From: an uncultured Clostridia bacterium | GTDB taxonomy: Bacteria > Bacillota > Clostridia > Oscillospirales > Oscillospiraceae | Length of the DNA: 16,798 bases | NCBI GenBank assembly: GCA_937858235.1 | Contig: CALLZZ010000388.1 | Location: forward strand, 1-16,798 | Reading direction: 5' to 3' | In this document: positions 1 through 6,402 of the stretch, one piece after another | Position numbering within the stretch: the stretch's first letter is position 1 | Layout of the letters: every line of letters begins with the position of its first letter | The notes under the pieces: generated by a model | Databases searched by the model: none | Seen by the model: only the letters and a program-made list of their open reading frames with translations | Told to the model about the DNA's origin: nothing | Position numbers and translations under genes: made by a program

Positions 1-42
1 TTTTTAAATTTATTGTAATTTTTATATTACTGTTTTGTTAAG
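1..42. other. AT-rich non-coding stretch abutting the truncated methyltransferase
   Basis: These bases are almost all A and T and stop-rich: in the frame of the following gene there is a TAA at 16-18, and the other two + frames also close quickly (TAA at 5-7 and 39-41). None of the frames encodes the methyltransferase N-terminus that should lie here. No ribosome binding site, clear promoter, group II intron domain V or inverted repeat was seen. It may be the edge of an inserted element, a deletion junction or a contig-edge artefact. The sequence does not decide between these. Confidence 0.5.
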
Positions 43-1896
43 TTGACGACATTGAGCAAACGGCTGCCTTTTATGAAACATTACGGAGATATCTCATCTA
101 TGGATGGCAAAAAAATAGAACCCGTCGATATTATAACTTTTGGCTCACCCTGTACCGATATGTCGGTAGCTGGGAAAAGAGCAGGACTTGACGGAAAACA
201 ATCCGTCCTTTTTTATGAGGCAATACGAATTATAAAGGAAATGAGGTGTGCTACTAATGGCAAATATCCAAGATTTATCGTATGGGAGAATGTGCCAGGA
301 GCATTCTCATCAAACAAAGGAAATGACTTTAAAGCCGTCCTTGAAAGCATCGCAGGAGTTAAAGATGAAACCGTATCTATTCCTAAGCCTAACAAGTGGC
401 TTAATGCAGGAGAAATACTGGGAGGAGATTACTCCATTGCATGGAGAGTCCTTGACGCGCAATACTGGGGAGTACCCCAACGTAGAAAACGTATCTACCT
501 TGTCGCAGATTTTACAGATAGGTGTGCCGGAAAAATATTATTTGAGTCCGAAGGCTTGTCAAGGTATTTTGCGCAGAGCTTCTGCTCGTGGCAAGGAACT
601 GCCGAAAGTACTGAGGTTGGCTTTGGAGAGGCAAGCACTCTTGTTTTAAATGACCAGGGCGGTCAGCGTATGGATGTGCTTGATGATAAGACATCAACAC
701 TTAGAGCAAAGGCGAACCACCCACCTTGCGTTATGTTTGAAAATCATAGCCAGGATACCCGCTATACTGGACCTTTAGATGTTGCTCCAACAGTTTCTGC
801 AACTTATGGAACTGGTGGAAACAATCAGCCTTTTGTAACTACGGCAGGATTTTGCACAGAACATTCATCCAAGAGCCGTGGTATTGGTTATGAGGAGGAA
901 GTTTCACCAACTTTAAGAGCAGGCACAGTTCCAGCCGCCATGGCATTAAATGATACTCCAAAAACTCTTAAAATCCGCAGTGGCTGCGAGGGCGGAGGAA
1001 AAGGTGCATTAATACAGGATAATAAATCTGCAACTTTATCTTGTAATAACGATCAGACGCTGTTCGAGCCGAAGGTATATGGAATATGTTCTGATGGCAG
1101 TAACTCCATGAAATCAAACAATCCTCACAGTGGTATTTATGAGGCTGATACTTCAAGAACGATTGATGGAAACGGAGGCAATCCATCGTGCAATCAAGGT
1201 GGAATGGCTGTTATAGAAAGTTTCTCTTTGCAAGGTTCTATGATTGGGCGAAAAGATGAGAATGGTCCTAACGGTGACGGCATTAACAAAGAGGTATCGT
1301 TCACCCTTAATACCACGGATAGACACGCAGTTTATTCAATGACAACAGGTGATTTTATGCAGGTCAATATAGAAAAAGCACCAACTCTGGCAGCAAGAGA
1401 TTATAAAGACCCCAATGTTGTATCACAGCCTTGCTATTCTATTGATAGAGAAACCTTTAACTGTGGCAAGAATTTTGCAAGAAATCTCGGAATTAAAGAG
1501 GATGGAGTTGCAGCTACTTTAAATGCACAAGGACCATCAGCAGTTGCATGGAATGTAGAAAAGATATCTCCAGTTGAACCGAACTATACGGTTCGCAGAC
1601 TCACTCCTATGGAATGTGGAAGGCTTCAAGGTTTTCCGGATTTTTGGTGTGAGAACCTTGGCACAGAAAATCCCACTAAAGAAGATATCACATTCTGGAC
1701 AGCTGTCTTTGAAACACATCGAAAGATTATAGGAGAGTCTGCAAAGCCAAAGACAGAAAAGCAGATTATAAAATGGCTGAAAGACCCTCATTCCGATTCT
1801 GCAGAGTATAAAATGTGGGGAAATGGAGTGGCTCTCCCCTGCGTCTGTTTCGTGCTGACAGGTATTGTGTTATTTACACAAGAAACTGCTGATTAA
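43..1896 (+). CDS. C5-cytosine DNA methyltransferase, N-terminally truncated
   Basis: This encodes most of a DNA (cytosine-5) methyltransferase, the family that transfers methyl from S-adenosylmethionine to cytosine in a specific DNA site. Phages usually carry such enzymes to evade host restriction. Visible motifs, numbered from the TTG at 43, are: IV, GSPC at residues 34-37 (catalytic Cys37); VI, ENV at 82-84; VIII, QRRKRIYL at 146-153; IX, RRLTPMECGRLQGFPD at 518-533; and X, GNGVALP at 593-599. Motif I (FxGxGG, AdoMet binding) and the following acidic loop, which should sit about 40-60 residues earlier, are missing. The TTG at 43 and the ATG at 73 have no ribosome binding site, so the frame is best read as a remnant or as a gene broken at its 5' side. 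The region between motifs VIII and IX, about 360 residues, is much longer than in simple enzymes such as HhaI and is internally repetitive. Family assignment is firm; activity is doubtful. Confidence 0.85.
   Translation: MTTLSKRLPFMKHYGDISSMDGKKIEPVDIITFGSPCTDMSVAGKRAGLDGKQSVLFYEAIRIIKEMRCATNGKYPRFIVWENVPGAFSSNKGNDFKAVLESIAGVKDETVSIPKPNKWLNAGEILGGDYSIAWRVLDAQYWGVPQRRKRIYLVADFTDRCAGKILFESEGLSRYFAQSFCSWQGTAESTEVGFGEASTLVLNDQGGQRMDVLDDKTSTLRAKANHPPCVMFENHSQDTRYTGPLDVAPTVSATYGTGGNNQPFVTTAGFCTEHSSKSRGIGYEEEVSPTLRAGTVPAAMALNDTPKTLKIRSGCEGGGKGALIQDNKSATLSCNNDQTLFEPKVYGICSDGSNSMKSNNPHSGIYEADTSRTIDGNGGNPSCNQGGMAVIESFSLQGSMIGRKDENGPNGDGINKEVSFTLNTTDRHAVYSMTTGDFMQVNIEKAPTLAARDYKDPNVVSQPCYSIDRETFNCGKNFARNLGIKEDGVAATLNAQGPSAVAWNVEKISPVEPNYTVRRLTPMECGRLQGFPDFWCENLGTENPTKEDITFWTAVFETHRKIIGESAKPKTEKQIIKWLKDPHSDSAEYKMWGNGVALPCVCFVLTGIVLFTQETAD
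688..1548 (+). repeat. Degenerate repeats in the methyltransferase target-recognition region
   Basis: Short related units recur in the translation between motifs VIII and IX: KTSTLRAK (216-223), VAPTVSAT (247-254), VSPTLRAG (287-294), KSATLSCN (328-335), TSRTIDGN (370-377), VSFTLNTT (418-425), KAPTLAAR (446-453) and VAATLNAQ (489-496). A weaker TPKTLKIR lies at 305-312. Most are followed by a polar Gly/Asn/Asp-rich loop, and several of those end in a short hydrophobic strand such as HAV, NVV or SAV. Spacing varies from about 18 to 48 residues. The pattern is seen directly. Its role as a repeated beta-structure that contacts DNA is inferred. Confidence 0.6.
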
Positions 1897-1928
1897 TCCA
1901 ATAGTTGTTTTCTACAGAAAATCCTTAA

Positions 1929-1975
1929 ATGACTTGCTATTTACAGCGTTTAGAGTGATATATGTAGTACCGAAA
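1929..1975 (+). promoter_or_regulatory. Promoter-like repeat, copy 1
   Basis: This is the first of two 47-nt direct repeats; the other is at 3050-3096. The copies share 12 identical bases at the left, 8 unrelated bases, then a 27-base core with a single difference. It contains TTGCTA at 1934-1939 as a possible -35, and TATATG at 1959-1964 preceded by TG at 1956-1957, i.e. an extended -10. The 19-bp spacing is longer than the usual 17. It ends 20 nt before the ATG at 1996, with AAAGGCGG in between as ribosome binding site. The promoter role is inferred from these hexamers and from the same placement before a second gene. Confidence 0.6.
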
Positions 1976-1995
1976 AAAGAAAGGCGGTACAAAAT

Positions 1996-2784
1996 ATGCA
2001 AATTAATTATAATGTGACTGGAGAAAAACGAAAATCACTGGTCGGTGCAATCAGTCAGGAACTGAATGCTCCTGCAAAATACCTCGGTGCCCCCACCTTT
2101 TCTTATGAAGTGGGTGGATACCACATTGATAAAAACGGTGTGGTCACAGGTGAGGATAATTACGAGTTAGTAGCAGACTTACAGGGTTTACATGACTTTA
2201 AGGCAGTGAGTGAGGAATATGCTATGCCTCTTCCAAAAGCAGAGTCTACTCCAGAGGATTTACAAATTCCATATGAGGCAGCACTTGACGGAAGGGTTAG
2301 CCCTTACCATGATTATGAGGAACCACCTATGTATGAAACACCTGAGCAAGATGAAACATTGGAACTTGATGGTTTGACCATAGAAATGCCAAGGTCAGCT
2401 TTTACTGAGGCAGCACTTGAGAACCTTAAGCGGTTAGTGGAAAGTAAAGCAACGCTCATTAAAAAAGCCATAGGTACAGATTCCGTTTCAATCATTGAAG
2501 GTAAAGAAACTATCAGTTTTCCTTGGTTTTATGGTGAGCAGGACAGTGATGCAGTAAAAGCATATACCCATTTTATTACAGCACTTTGTGAAATAGCAAA
2601 AAATCAAAAACGTATTAATGCTATAGAAAAAGAAATCGAAAATGAAAAATATGCCTTTCGCTGTTTCCTTTTAAGGCTTGGGTTTATCGGAGCAGATTTC
2701 AAGGCGGAGAGAAAAATTTTGTTAAAGAACCTTTCTGGCTCATCGGCTTTTAAAGGAGGTGCCAAGAATGCGGTTTCCAAATAG
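1996..2784 (+). CDS. Phage 'virulence protein' family, function unknown
   Basis: I recognise this as a protein often labelled 'virulence protein' in clostridial phages and conjugative elements. I know of no demonstrated virulence role. The 262-residue product has no signal peptide or membrane segment. The N-terminal part (about 1-70: INYNVTG, GAPTFSYEV, FKAVSEEY) looks globular. Residues about 82-124 are an acidic, Pro/Tyr-rich linker. Residues about 125-205 carry IEMPRSAFTEAALENLKRLV and SFPWF. A Lys/Glu-rich helix leads into the C-terminal module NEKYAFRCFLLRLGFIG... (216-253). That module matches the C-terminus of the amidoligase encoded 1.1 kb downstream, 18 of 38 residues identical without gaps. 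The start is supported by AAAGGCGG 8 nt before the ATG. The stop lies 17 nt inside the next gene, suggesting translational coupling. A substrate or partner of the amidoligase is a hypothesis only. Confidence 0.75.
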   Translation: MQINYNVTGEKRKSLVGAISQELNAPAKYLGAPTFSYEVGGYHIDKNGVVTGEDNYELVADLQGLHDFKAVSEEYAMPLPKAESTPEDLQIPYEAALDGRVSPYHDYEEPPMYETPEQDETLELDGLTIEMPRSAFTEAALENLKRLVESKATLIKKAIGTDSVSIIEGKETISFPWFYGEQDSDAVKAYTHFITALCEIAKNQKRINAIEKEIENEKYAFRCFLLRLGFIGADFKAERKILLKNLSGSSAFKGGAKNAVSK

Positions 2785-2992
2785 AAATATAGTTGAAATG
2801 TTAAGAAAGCAATATCCTGCAGGCACAAGAGTAGAACTGGTAAAGATGGATGATTGCCAAGCACCACCCATAGGAACAAAAGGTACGGTGAGAGGTGTTG
2901 ATGATACTGGTTCTATTATGGTTCATTGGGATAATGGAAGTTCATTAAATGTTGTCTATGGCGAGGATTTGTGCCGAAAAATCGAGGTGTAG
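2768..2992 (+). CDS. DUF4314 family small protein
   Basis: The 74-residue product matches my memory of DUF4314 proteins: an N-terminal helix (NRNIVEMLRKQYPAG) followed by a strand-rich part with the run GTKGTVRGVDDTGSIMVHWD, then NGSSLNVVYGED. The alternation of Gly turns and strands resembles a small SH3-like or KOW-like barrel; this is an inference. The ATG at 2768 is chosen because AAAGGAGG (2752-2759) lies 8 nt upstream. A GTG at 2759 in the same frame overlaps that site and is unlikely to be used. The gene overlaps the end of the preceding one by 17 nt, so the two are probably co-translated. Function is unknown. In related phages it recurs beside the same neighbours. Confidence 0.8.
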   Translation: MRFPNRNIVEMLRKQYPAGTRVELVKMDDCQAPPIGTKGTVRGVDDTGSIMVHWDNGSSLNVVYGEDLCRKIEV

Positions 2993-3049
2993 AATACACG
3001 ATTTCTGCCACGGTACAGCTTTTAAATTTGTGTGGTTTATACCTCAAAT

Positions 3050-3096
3050 ATGACTTGCTATATATCCTTTTTAGAGTGATATATGTAATACCGAAA
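3050..3096 (+). promoter_or_regulatory. Promoter-like repeat, copy 2
   Basis: This is the second copy of the repeat at 1929-1975. It has TTGCTA at 3055-3060 and an extended -10 of TG (3077-3078) plus TATATG (3080-3085), again 19 bp apart. The 27-base right core (3070-3096) differs from copy 1 at one position, and the 8 bases at 3062-3069 are unrelated to copy 1. It lies 35 nt upstream of the amidoligase ATG. The rest of the 139-nt gap (2993-3131) shows no gene and no clear terminator. Confidence 0.6.
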
Positions 3097-3131
3097 GGTT
3101 AACACACACATTTGAAAGGGGCAAACATACC

Positions 3132-4031
3132 ATGCTTACAACGAAATTTGGAATCGAAATTGAATTCACAGGAATCACTAGGGCAAAAGCCGCAGAGGTT
3201 ACAGCAGCGTTTCTAAACGGAACAATCGAACGCACCCACGATTATTACGACACCTACAAAATTCACACAGCAGACGGACGCACTTGGAAGCTGATGAGTG
3301 ACGGCTCGATTAACTGTCAACACAAGGTGAGCGGCAGAACCGTATCCGCAAGCAGGGACTACAGTGTAGAACTGGTTAGCCCCATACTTACTTACCGAGA
3401 GGACATTGAAACTTTACAAGAACTTGTTAGGGTACTTCGCCGAGCAGGTGGGTTTGCCAACAACTCCTGCGGAATTCACATTCATCTAAACGGTGCTGAC
3501 CATACACCGAGAAGCATTCGAAACTTCATCAACATTGTTGCAAGTAAGAATGACCTTTTTTATAAGGCTTTACAGATTGCTCAAGAGCGTATGAACTACT
3601 GCAAGAAGATGGATAGCCTTTTGGTAGAGAAAGTAAACCACCGCAAACCAAAGACCATGGAGGCTATTGAGAAACTCTGGTATGAAGGCTACAGCGAAAG
3701 CACCCACCAACATTACCATAAAAGTCGCTACCATTTCCTAAACCTGCATAGCTTTTTTACGGGCAATCACACGGTTGAGTTACGAGGCTTTAACAGTGAA
3801 CTCCACGCAGGTAAGGTCAGAAGCTACATTGTGCTTGCCCTAGCACTTAATAACCAAGCCTTGACACAAAAGTGTGCGAGCAGTAAAAAGCCACAAACTG
3901 ATAACGAGAAATTTGCAATGAGAACTTACCTAAACCGCATTGGCTTTATTGGCGAGGAATTTGCAAACTGCAGAGAGCACTTAACCGCACACCTTGATGG
4001 TTCAGCGGCTTGGCGATTTCGGGCAGCCTGA
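3132..4031 (+). CDS. COOH-NH2 ligase, amidoligase_2 family
   Basis: This is predicted to be an ATP-dependent ligase of the glutamine-synthetase-like fold that joins a carboxylate to an amine, i.e. makes amide or peptide bonds. Family signatures are FGIEIEF (residues 6-12, metal/ATP-binding acids E9 and E11), ELVSP (80-84), CGIHIHL (113-119, two His), RYHFLNL (199-205) and TVELRGFN (214-221). The 299-residue length fits the family. The C-terminal 38 residues (258-295, NEKFAMRTYLNRIGFIG...) duplicate the end of the 'virulence protein' encoded upstream. GAAAGGGG at 3114-3121 is the ribosome binding site, 10 nt before the ATG. The neighbouring cyclotransferase gene fits a known association of these ligases with gamma-glutamyl-type cyclotransferases. 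The substrate is unknown: free amino acids, a peptide, cell-wall peptide or a protein are all possible. Confidence 0.85.
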   Translation: MLTTKFGIEIEFTGITRAKAAEVTAAFLNGTIERTHDYYDTYKIHTADGRTWKLMSDGSINCQHKVSGRTVSASRDYSVELVSPILTYREDIETLQELVRVLRRAGGFANNSCGIHIHLNGADHTPRSIRNFINIVASKNDLFYKALQIAQERMNYCKKMDSLLVEKVNHRKPKTMEAIEKLWYEGYSESTHQHYHKSRYHFLNLHSFFTGNHTVELRGFNSELHAGKVRSYIVLALALNNQALTQKCASSKKPQTDNEKFAMRTYLNRIGFIGEEFANCREHLTAHLDGSAAWRFRAA

Positions 4032-4064
4032 ACGGTTACCCCATAACAAGGAGGACAAAATACG

Positions 4065-4517
4065 ATGAATAAAACGCTTTATCTAGCTTATGGCTCCAAT
4101 TTAAATCTTGAGCAAATGGCACACCGATGCCCCACAGCAAAGCCTGTCGGGGCGACCATATTAAGGGACTACCGATTATTGTTTTACGGTGGAAACGGCG
4201 GTGCTGTGGCAACTGTGGAGCCTTGTAAGGGCAAGACCGTGCCATGTCTGCTGTGGGAGATTACCTCAGATGATGAAGCAGCACTTGACCGCTACGAGGG
4301 ATTTCCATTCCTTTACCATAAGGAAACAGTCAAGGTTAAACTTGGAAAAAAGAACGTAGAAGCAATGGTGTATCTTATGAACGAAGGCAGACCGATCGGT
4401 ACTCCAAGCTGTCATTATTACAGCATTATTTTGGAAGGATATAATAAAGCAGGCTTTGATATCGGCATTCTAAAACAGGCTGTTGAAGATTCTATGGAGG
4501 AAAATGATGGACAATAA
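4065..4517 (+). CDS. AIG2-like gamma-glutamylcyclotransferase
   Basis: This is a small (150-residue) member of the gamma-glutamylcyclotransferase / AIG2-like fold. Such enzymes cleave gamma-glutamyl-amine bonds with release of 5-oxoproline. The N-terminal YGSNL at 9-13 binds substrate in the family, and Glu78 in ALDRYEGFP is in the position of the catalytic acid. The Tyr and hydrophobic pattern at 116-126 is also typical. AAGGAGG at 4048-4054 sits 10 nt before the ATG. It follows the amidoligase by 33 nt and overlaps the next gene by 11 nt, so it is in one operon with both. With a ligase next door, it may trim, reverse or recycle what the ligase makes. That pairing has been proposed for related gene neighbourhoods but is not proven here. 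Confidence 0.85.
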   Translation: MNKTLYLAYGSNLNLEQMAHRCPTAKPVGATILRDYRLLFYGGNGGAVATVEPCKGKTVPCLLWEITSDDEAALDRYEGFPFLYHKETVKVKLGKKNVEAMVYLMNEGRPIGTPSCHYYSIILEGYNKAGFDIGILKQAVEDSMEENDGQ

Positions 4518-4683
4518 AATTAAGGAACAGATACTAAGGGTACGTGAAACAGGACTGACAAATATGTTTGATACATCAATGGTTCAGCGAATTGCCCATG
4601 ATATGGAGTTTTTTGAACTGGTTGTTTATCTTGAAGATTACCGCGAGGAGTATGTAAAATTCATTCTCTATGGTGAAGAATAA
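4507..4683 (+). CDS. DUF5049 family small protein
   Basis: The 58-residue, helix-rich acidic product begins MDNKIKEQILRVRETGLTN and contains NMFD, QRIAHDMEFFELVVYLED and a terminal YGEE. I recognise this as the DUF5049 type common beside amidoligase and cyclotransferase genes in clostridial phages. The frame opens farther upstream at 4483, but the start is set at the second of two adjacent ATGs (4507) because GGAGG at 4496-4500 is 6 nt away; the first ATG (4504) would be only 3 nt away. It overlaps the cyclotransferase gene by 11 nt. No function is known; it could be a regulator or adaptor. Confidence 0.75.
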   Translation: MDNKIKEQILRVRETGLTNMFDTSMVQRIAHDMEFFELVVYLEDYREEYVKFILYGEE

Positions 4684-4704
4684 CAAATAACGTTATATCG
4701 CAAA

Positions 4705-4730
4705 GGACGGCTCCGCTGAGGGGCTGTTCC
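4705..4730 (+). other. RNA hairpin upstream of terL
   Basis: GGACGGCTCC (4705-4714) can pair with GGGGCTGTTCC (4720-4730) around a 5-nt loop GCTGA. This gives about 10 pairs with one bulged T and two G-U pairs. It lies in the 117-nt gap between the DUF5049 gene and the large terminase gene and is not followed by a T-run. It may be a leader structure or part of a packaging site. The pairing is seen; the role is not. Confidence 0.35.
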
Positions 4731-4748
4731 TCGTACACATAGATTTTA

Positions 4749-4777
4749 AGTCGCTGTCACAGGCGGCTATTTTTATT
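4749..4777 (+). terminator. Possible intrinsic terminator closing the accessory cassette
   Basis: AGTCGCTG (4749-4756) pairs with CAGGCGGCT (4760-4768) around a 3-nt loop, giving about 8 pairs with one bulged G and one G-U pair. ATTTTTATT (4769-4777) follows. The shape suits a weak Rho-independent terminator just after the DUF5049 gene. Together with the two promoter-like repeats, it would make 1929-4777 a self-contained unit. The T-tract is interrupted, so readthrough into the terminase gene is likely. Confidence 0.4.
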
Positions 4778-4800
4778 GCAGAAAGGGTGGTGACGGCAAA

Positions 4801-6402
4801 ATGCGGAAACTGAAAAAATATAAGTCTACCAAGTTTAAGTCAAAGGACTCTGTTTACAATGAGGAGGCTGCGGATTATGCCGTCAATTTTATCGAGTGCT
4901 TATGTCATACCAAAGGTACATGGGCAGGTAAACCCTTTGAATTGATTGACTGGCAGGAGAGGATTATCCGAGATGTTTTTGGAACTTTGAAACCAAATGG
5001 CTATCGCCAGTTCAATACTGCATATATAGAAATTCCTAAAAAGCAAGGTAAATCAGAACTAGCCGCTGCAGTGGCACTCCTTTTGTGTTGTGGTGATTTT
5101 GAAGAACGAGCCGAAGTTTATGGCTGTGCAGCTGACCGCCAACAGGCATCTATCGTATTTGAGGTAGCTGCTGATATGGTGCGTATGTGTTCTGCACTTA
5201 GTAAAAGAGTAAAAATATTGGCATCCCAAAAGCGAATCATTTATATCCCTACGAATAGTTTTTATCAAGTATTATCGGCAGAGGCTTATTCCAAGCATGG
5301 CTTTAATATTCACGGTGTGGTGTTTGATGAACTTCATACACAGCCAAATAGAAAGCTGTTTGATGTTATGACCAAGGGTTCTGGCGATGCCAGGATGCAG
5401 CCTTTATATTTTCTTATTACGACTGCAGGAACAGATACACAGAGCATCTGCTATGAAACACACCAAAAGGCAAAGGATATTTTAGAAGGAAGAAAAAATG
5501 ACCCTACCTTCTACCCTGTTATTTACGGAGCAGAAGAGAGTGACGATTGGACAGATCCTAAGGTGTGGAAGAAAGCAAATCCATCCCTTGGCATTACAGT
5601 TGGTATTGATAAAGTAAAAGCTGCCTGTGAATCAGCAAAGCAAAACCCTGCCGAAGAGAACTCATTTAGGCAGCTCCGTTTAAATCAATGGGTAAAACAA
5701 GCAGTGCGTTGGATGCCAATGGATAAATGGGATGCTTGTTCCTTTAAGGTTTGCGAGGAGGATTTGGAGGGTCGTATCTGCTACGGTGGACTTGACCTTT
5801 CCAGTACAACGGATATTACAGCGTTTGTGCTAGTATTTCCACCAATAGATGAAGATGATAAATTCTGTGTCCTGCCTTATTTTTGGATACCAGAAGAAAC
5901 CATAGACCTTCGTGTTAAGCGTGACCATGTTCCTTATGATGTGTGGGAAAAGCAAGACTTTGTGCAAACTACAGAAGGAAATGTAGTTCATTATGGCTTT
6001 ATTGAAAAATTCATTGAAAAGCTTGGCGAAAAGTATAATATCCGTGAAATTGCCTTTGACCGCTGGGGCGCAGTGCAGATGGTACAGAACCTTGAAGGTA
6101 TGGGATTTACTGTAGTTCCATTTGGTCAGGGATTTAAGGATATGAGTCCGCCAACAAAGGAACTTATGAAACTGACACTGGAGCAGAAAATTGCTCATGG
6201 AGGGCACCCGGTTCTTAGATGGATGATGGATAACATCTACATTAGAACTGACCCTGCAGGAAACATCAAGGCGGATAAAGAAAAATCTACTGAAAAAATA
6301 GATGGTGCTGTAGCAACGATAATGGCTCTTGATAGAGCAATTCGTTGTGGCAATGACGGAGGGGCTTCTGTGTACAACGAAAGGGGGTTATTAATTTTAT
6401 GA
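4801..6402 (+). CDS. terL: Terminase large subunit (HK97-type, Terminase_1)
   Basis: This is the DNA-packaging motor of the phage head: an N-terminal ATPase drives DNA into the prohead through the portal and a C-terminal RNase H-like nuclease cuts the genome. Seen in the 533 residues: Walker A PKKQGKS (79-85), Walker B VVFDELH (173-179, D176/E177), coupling motif TTAG (207-210), and nuclease acids D332 (GLDLSSTTD), D420 (AFDRWG) and D501 (KIDGAVA). Length is normal for the family. AAAGGGTGG about 10 nt before the ATG is the ribosome binding site. The stop overlaps the portal start as ATGA. A small terminase subunit would normally lie immediately upstream; none is recognisable between 4684 and 4800. 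Confidence 0.95.
   Translation: MRKLKKYKSTKFKSKDSVYNEEAADYAVNFIECLCHTKGTWAGKPFELIDWQERIIRDVFGTLKPNGYRQFNTAYIEIPKKQGKSELAAAVALLLCCGDFEERAEVYGCAADRQQASIVFEVAADMVRMCSALSKRVKILASQKRIIYIPTNSFYQVLSAEAYSKHGFNIHGVVFDELHTQPNRKLFDVMTKGSGDARMQPLYFLITTAGTDTQSICYETHQKAKDILEGRKNDPTFYPVIYGAEESDDWTDPKVWKKANPSLGITVGIDKVKAACESAKQNPAEENSFRQLRLNQWVKQAVRWMPMDKWDACSFKVCEEDLEGRICYGGLDLSSTTDITAFVLVFPPIDEDDKFCVLPYFWIPEETIDLRVKRDHVPYDVWEKQDFVQTTEGNVVHYGFIEKFIEKLGEKYNIREIAFDRWGAVQMVQNLEGMGFTVVPFGQGFKDMSPPTKELMKLTLEQKIAHGGHPVLRWMMDNIYIRTDPAGNIKADKEKSTEKIDGAVATIMALDRAIRCGNDGGASVYNERGLLIL

Noticed and set aside
1..42. 3' end of a group II or group I intron, or a transposon end, interrupting the methyltransferase gene
   Set aside because: No domain V-type hairpin, typical intron 3' boundary or recognisable terminal inverted repeat is present. 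Too little sequence is available to claim any element.
248..649. A 133-codon open frame overlapping the methyltransferase gene in another + frame
   Set aside because: It lies fully inside the methyltransferase frame, which has all the family motifs. It has no ribosome binding site of its own and its translation shows no recognisable pattern.
1908..1921. Inverted repeat TTTTCT-AC-AGAAAA after the methyltransferase gene, considered as an operator or terminator
   Set aside because: It is short, AT-only in strength and has no following T-run. Such palindromes occur by chance in AT-rich DNA.
4691..4812. A 39-codon open stretch crossing the gap before terL, considered as the remnant of a small terminase or HNH gene
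   Set aside because: It has no start codon or ribosome binding site, runs out of frame into terL, and shows no Cys/His pattern or terminase similarity.
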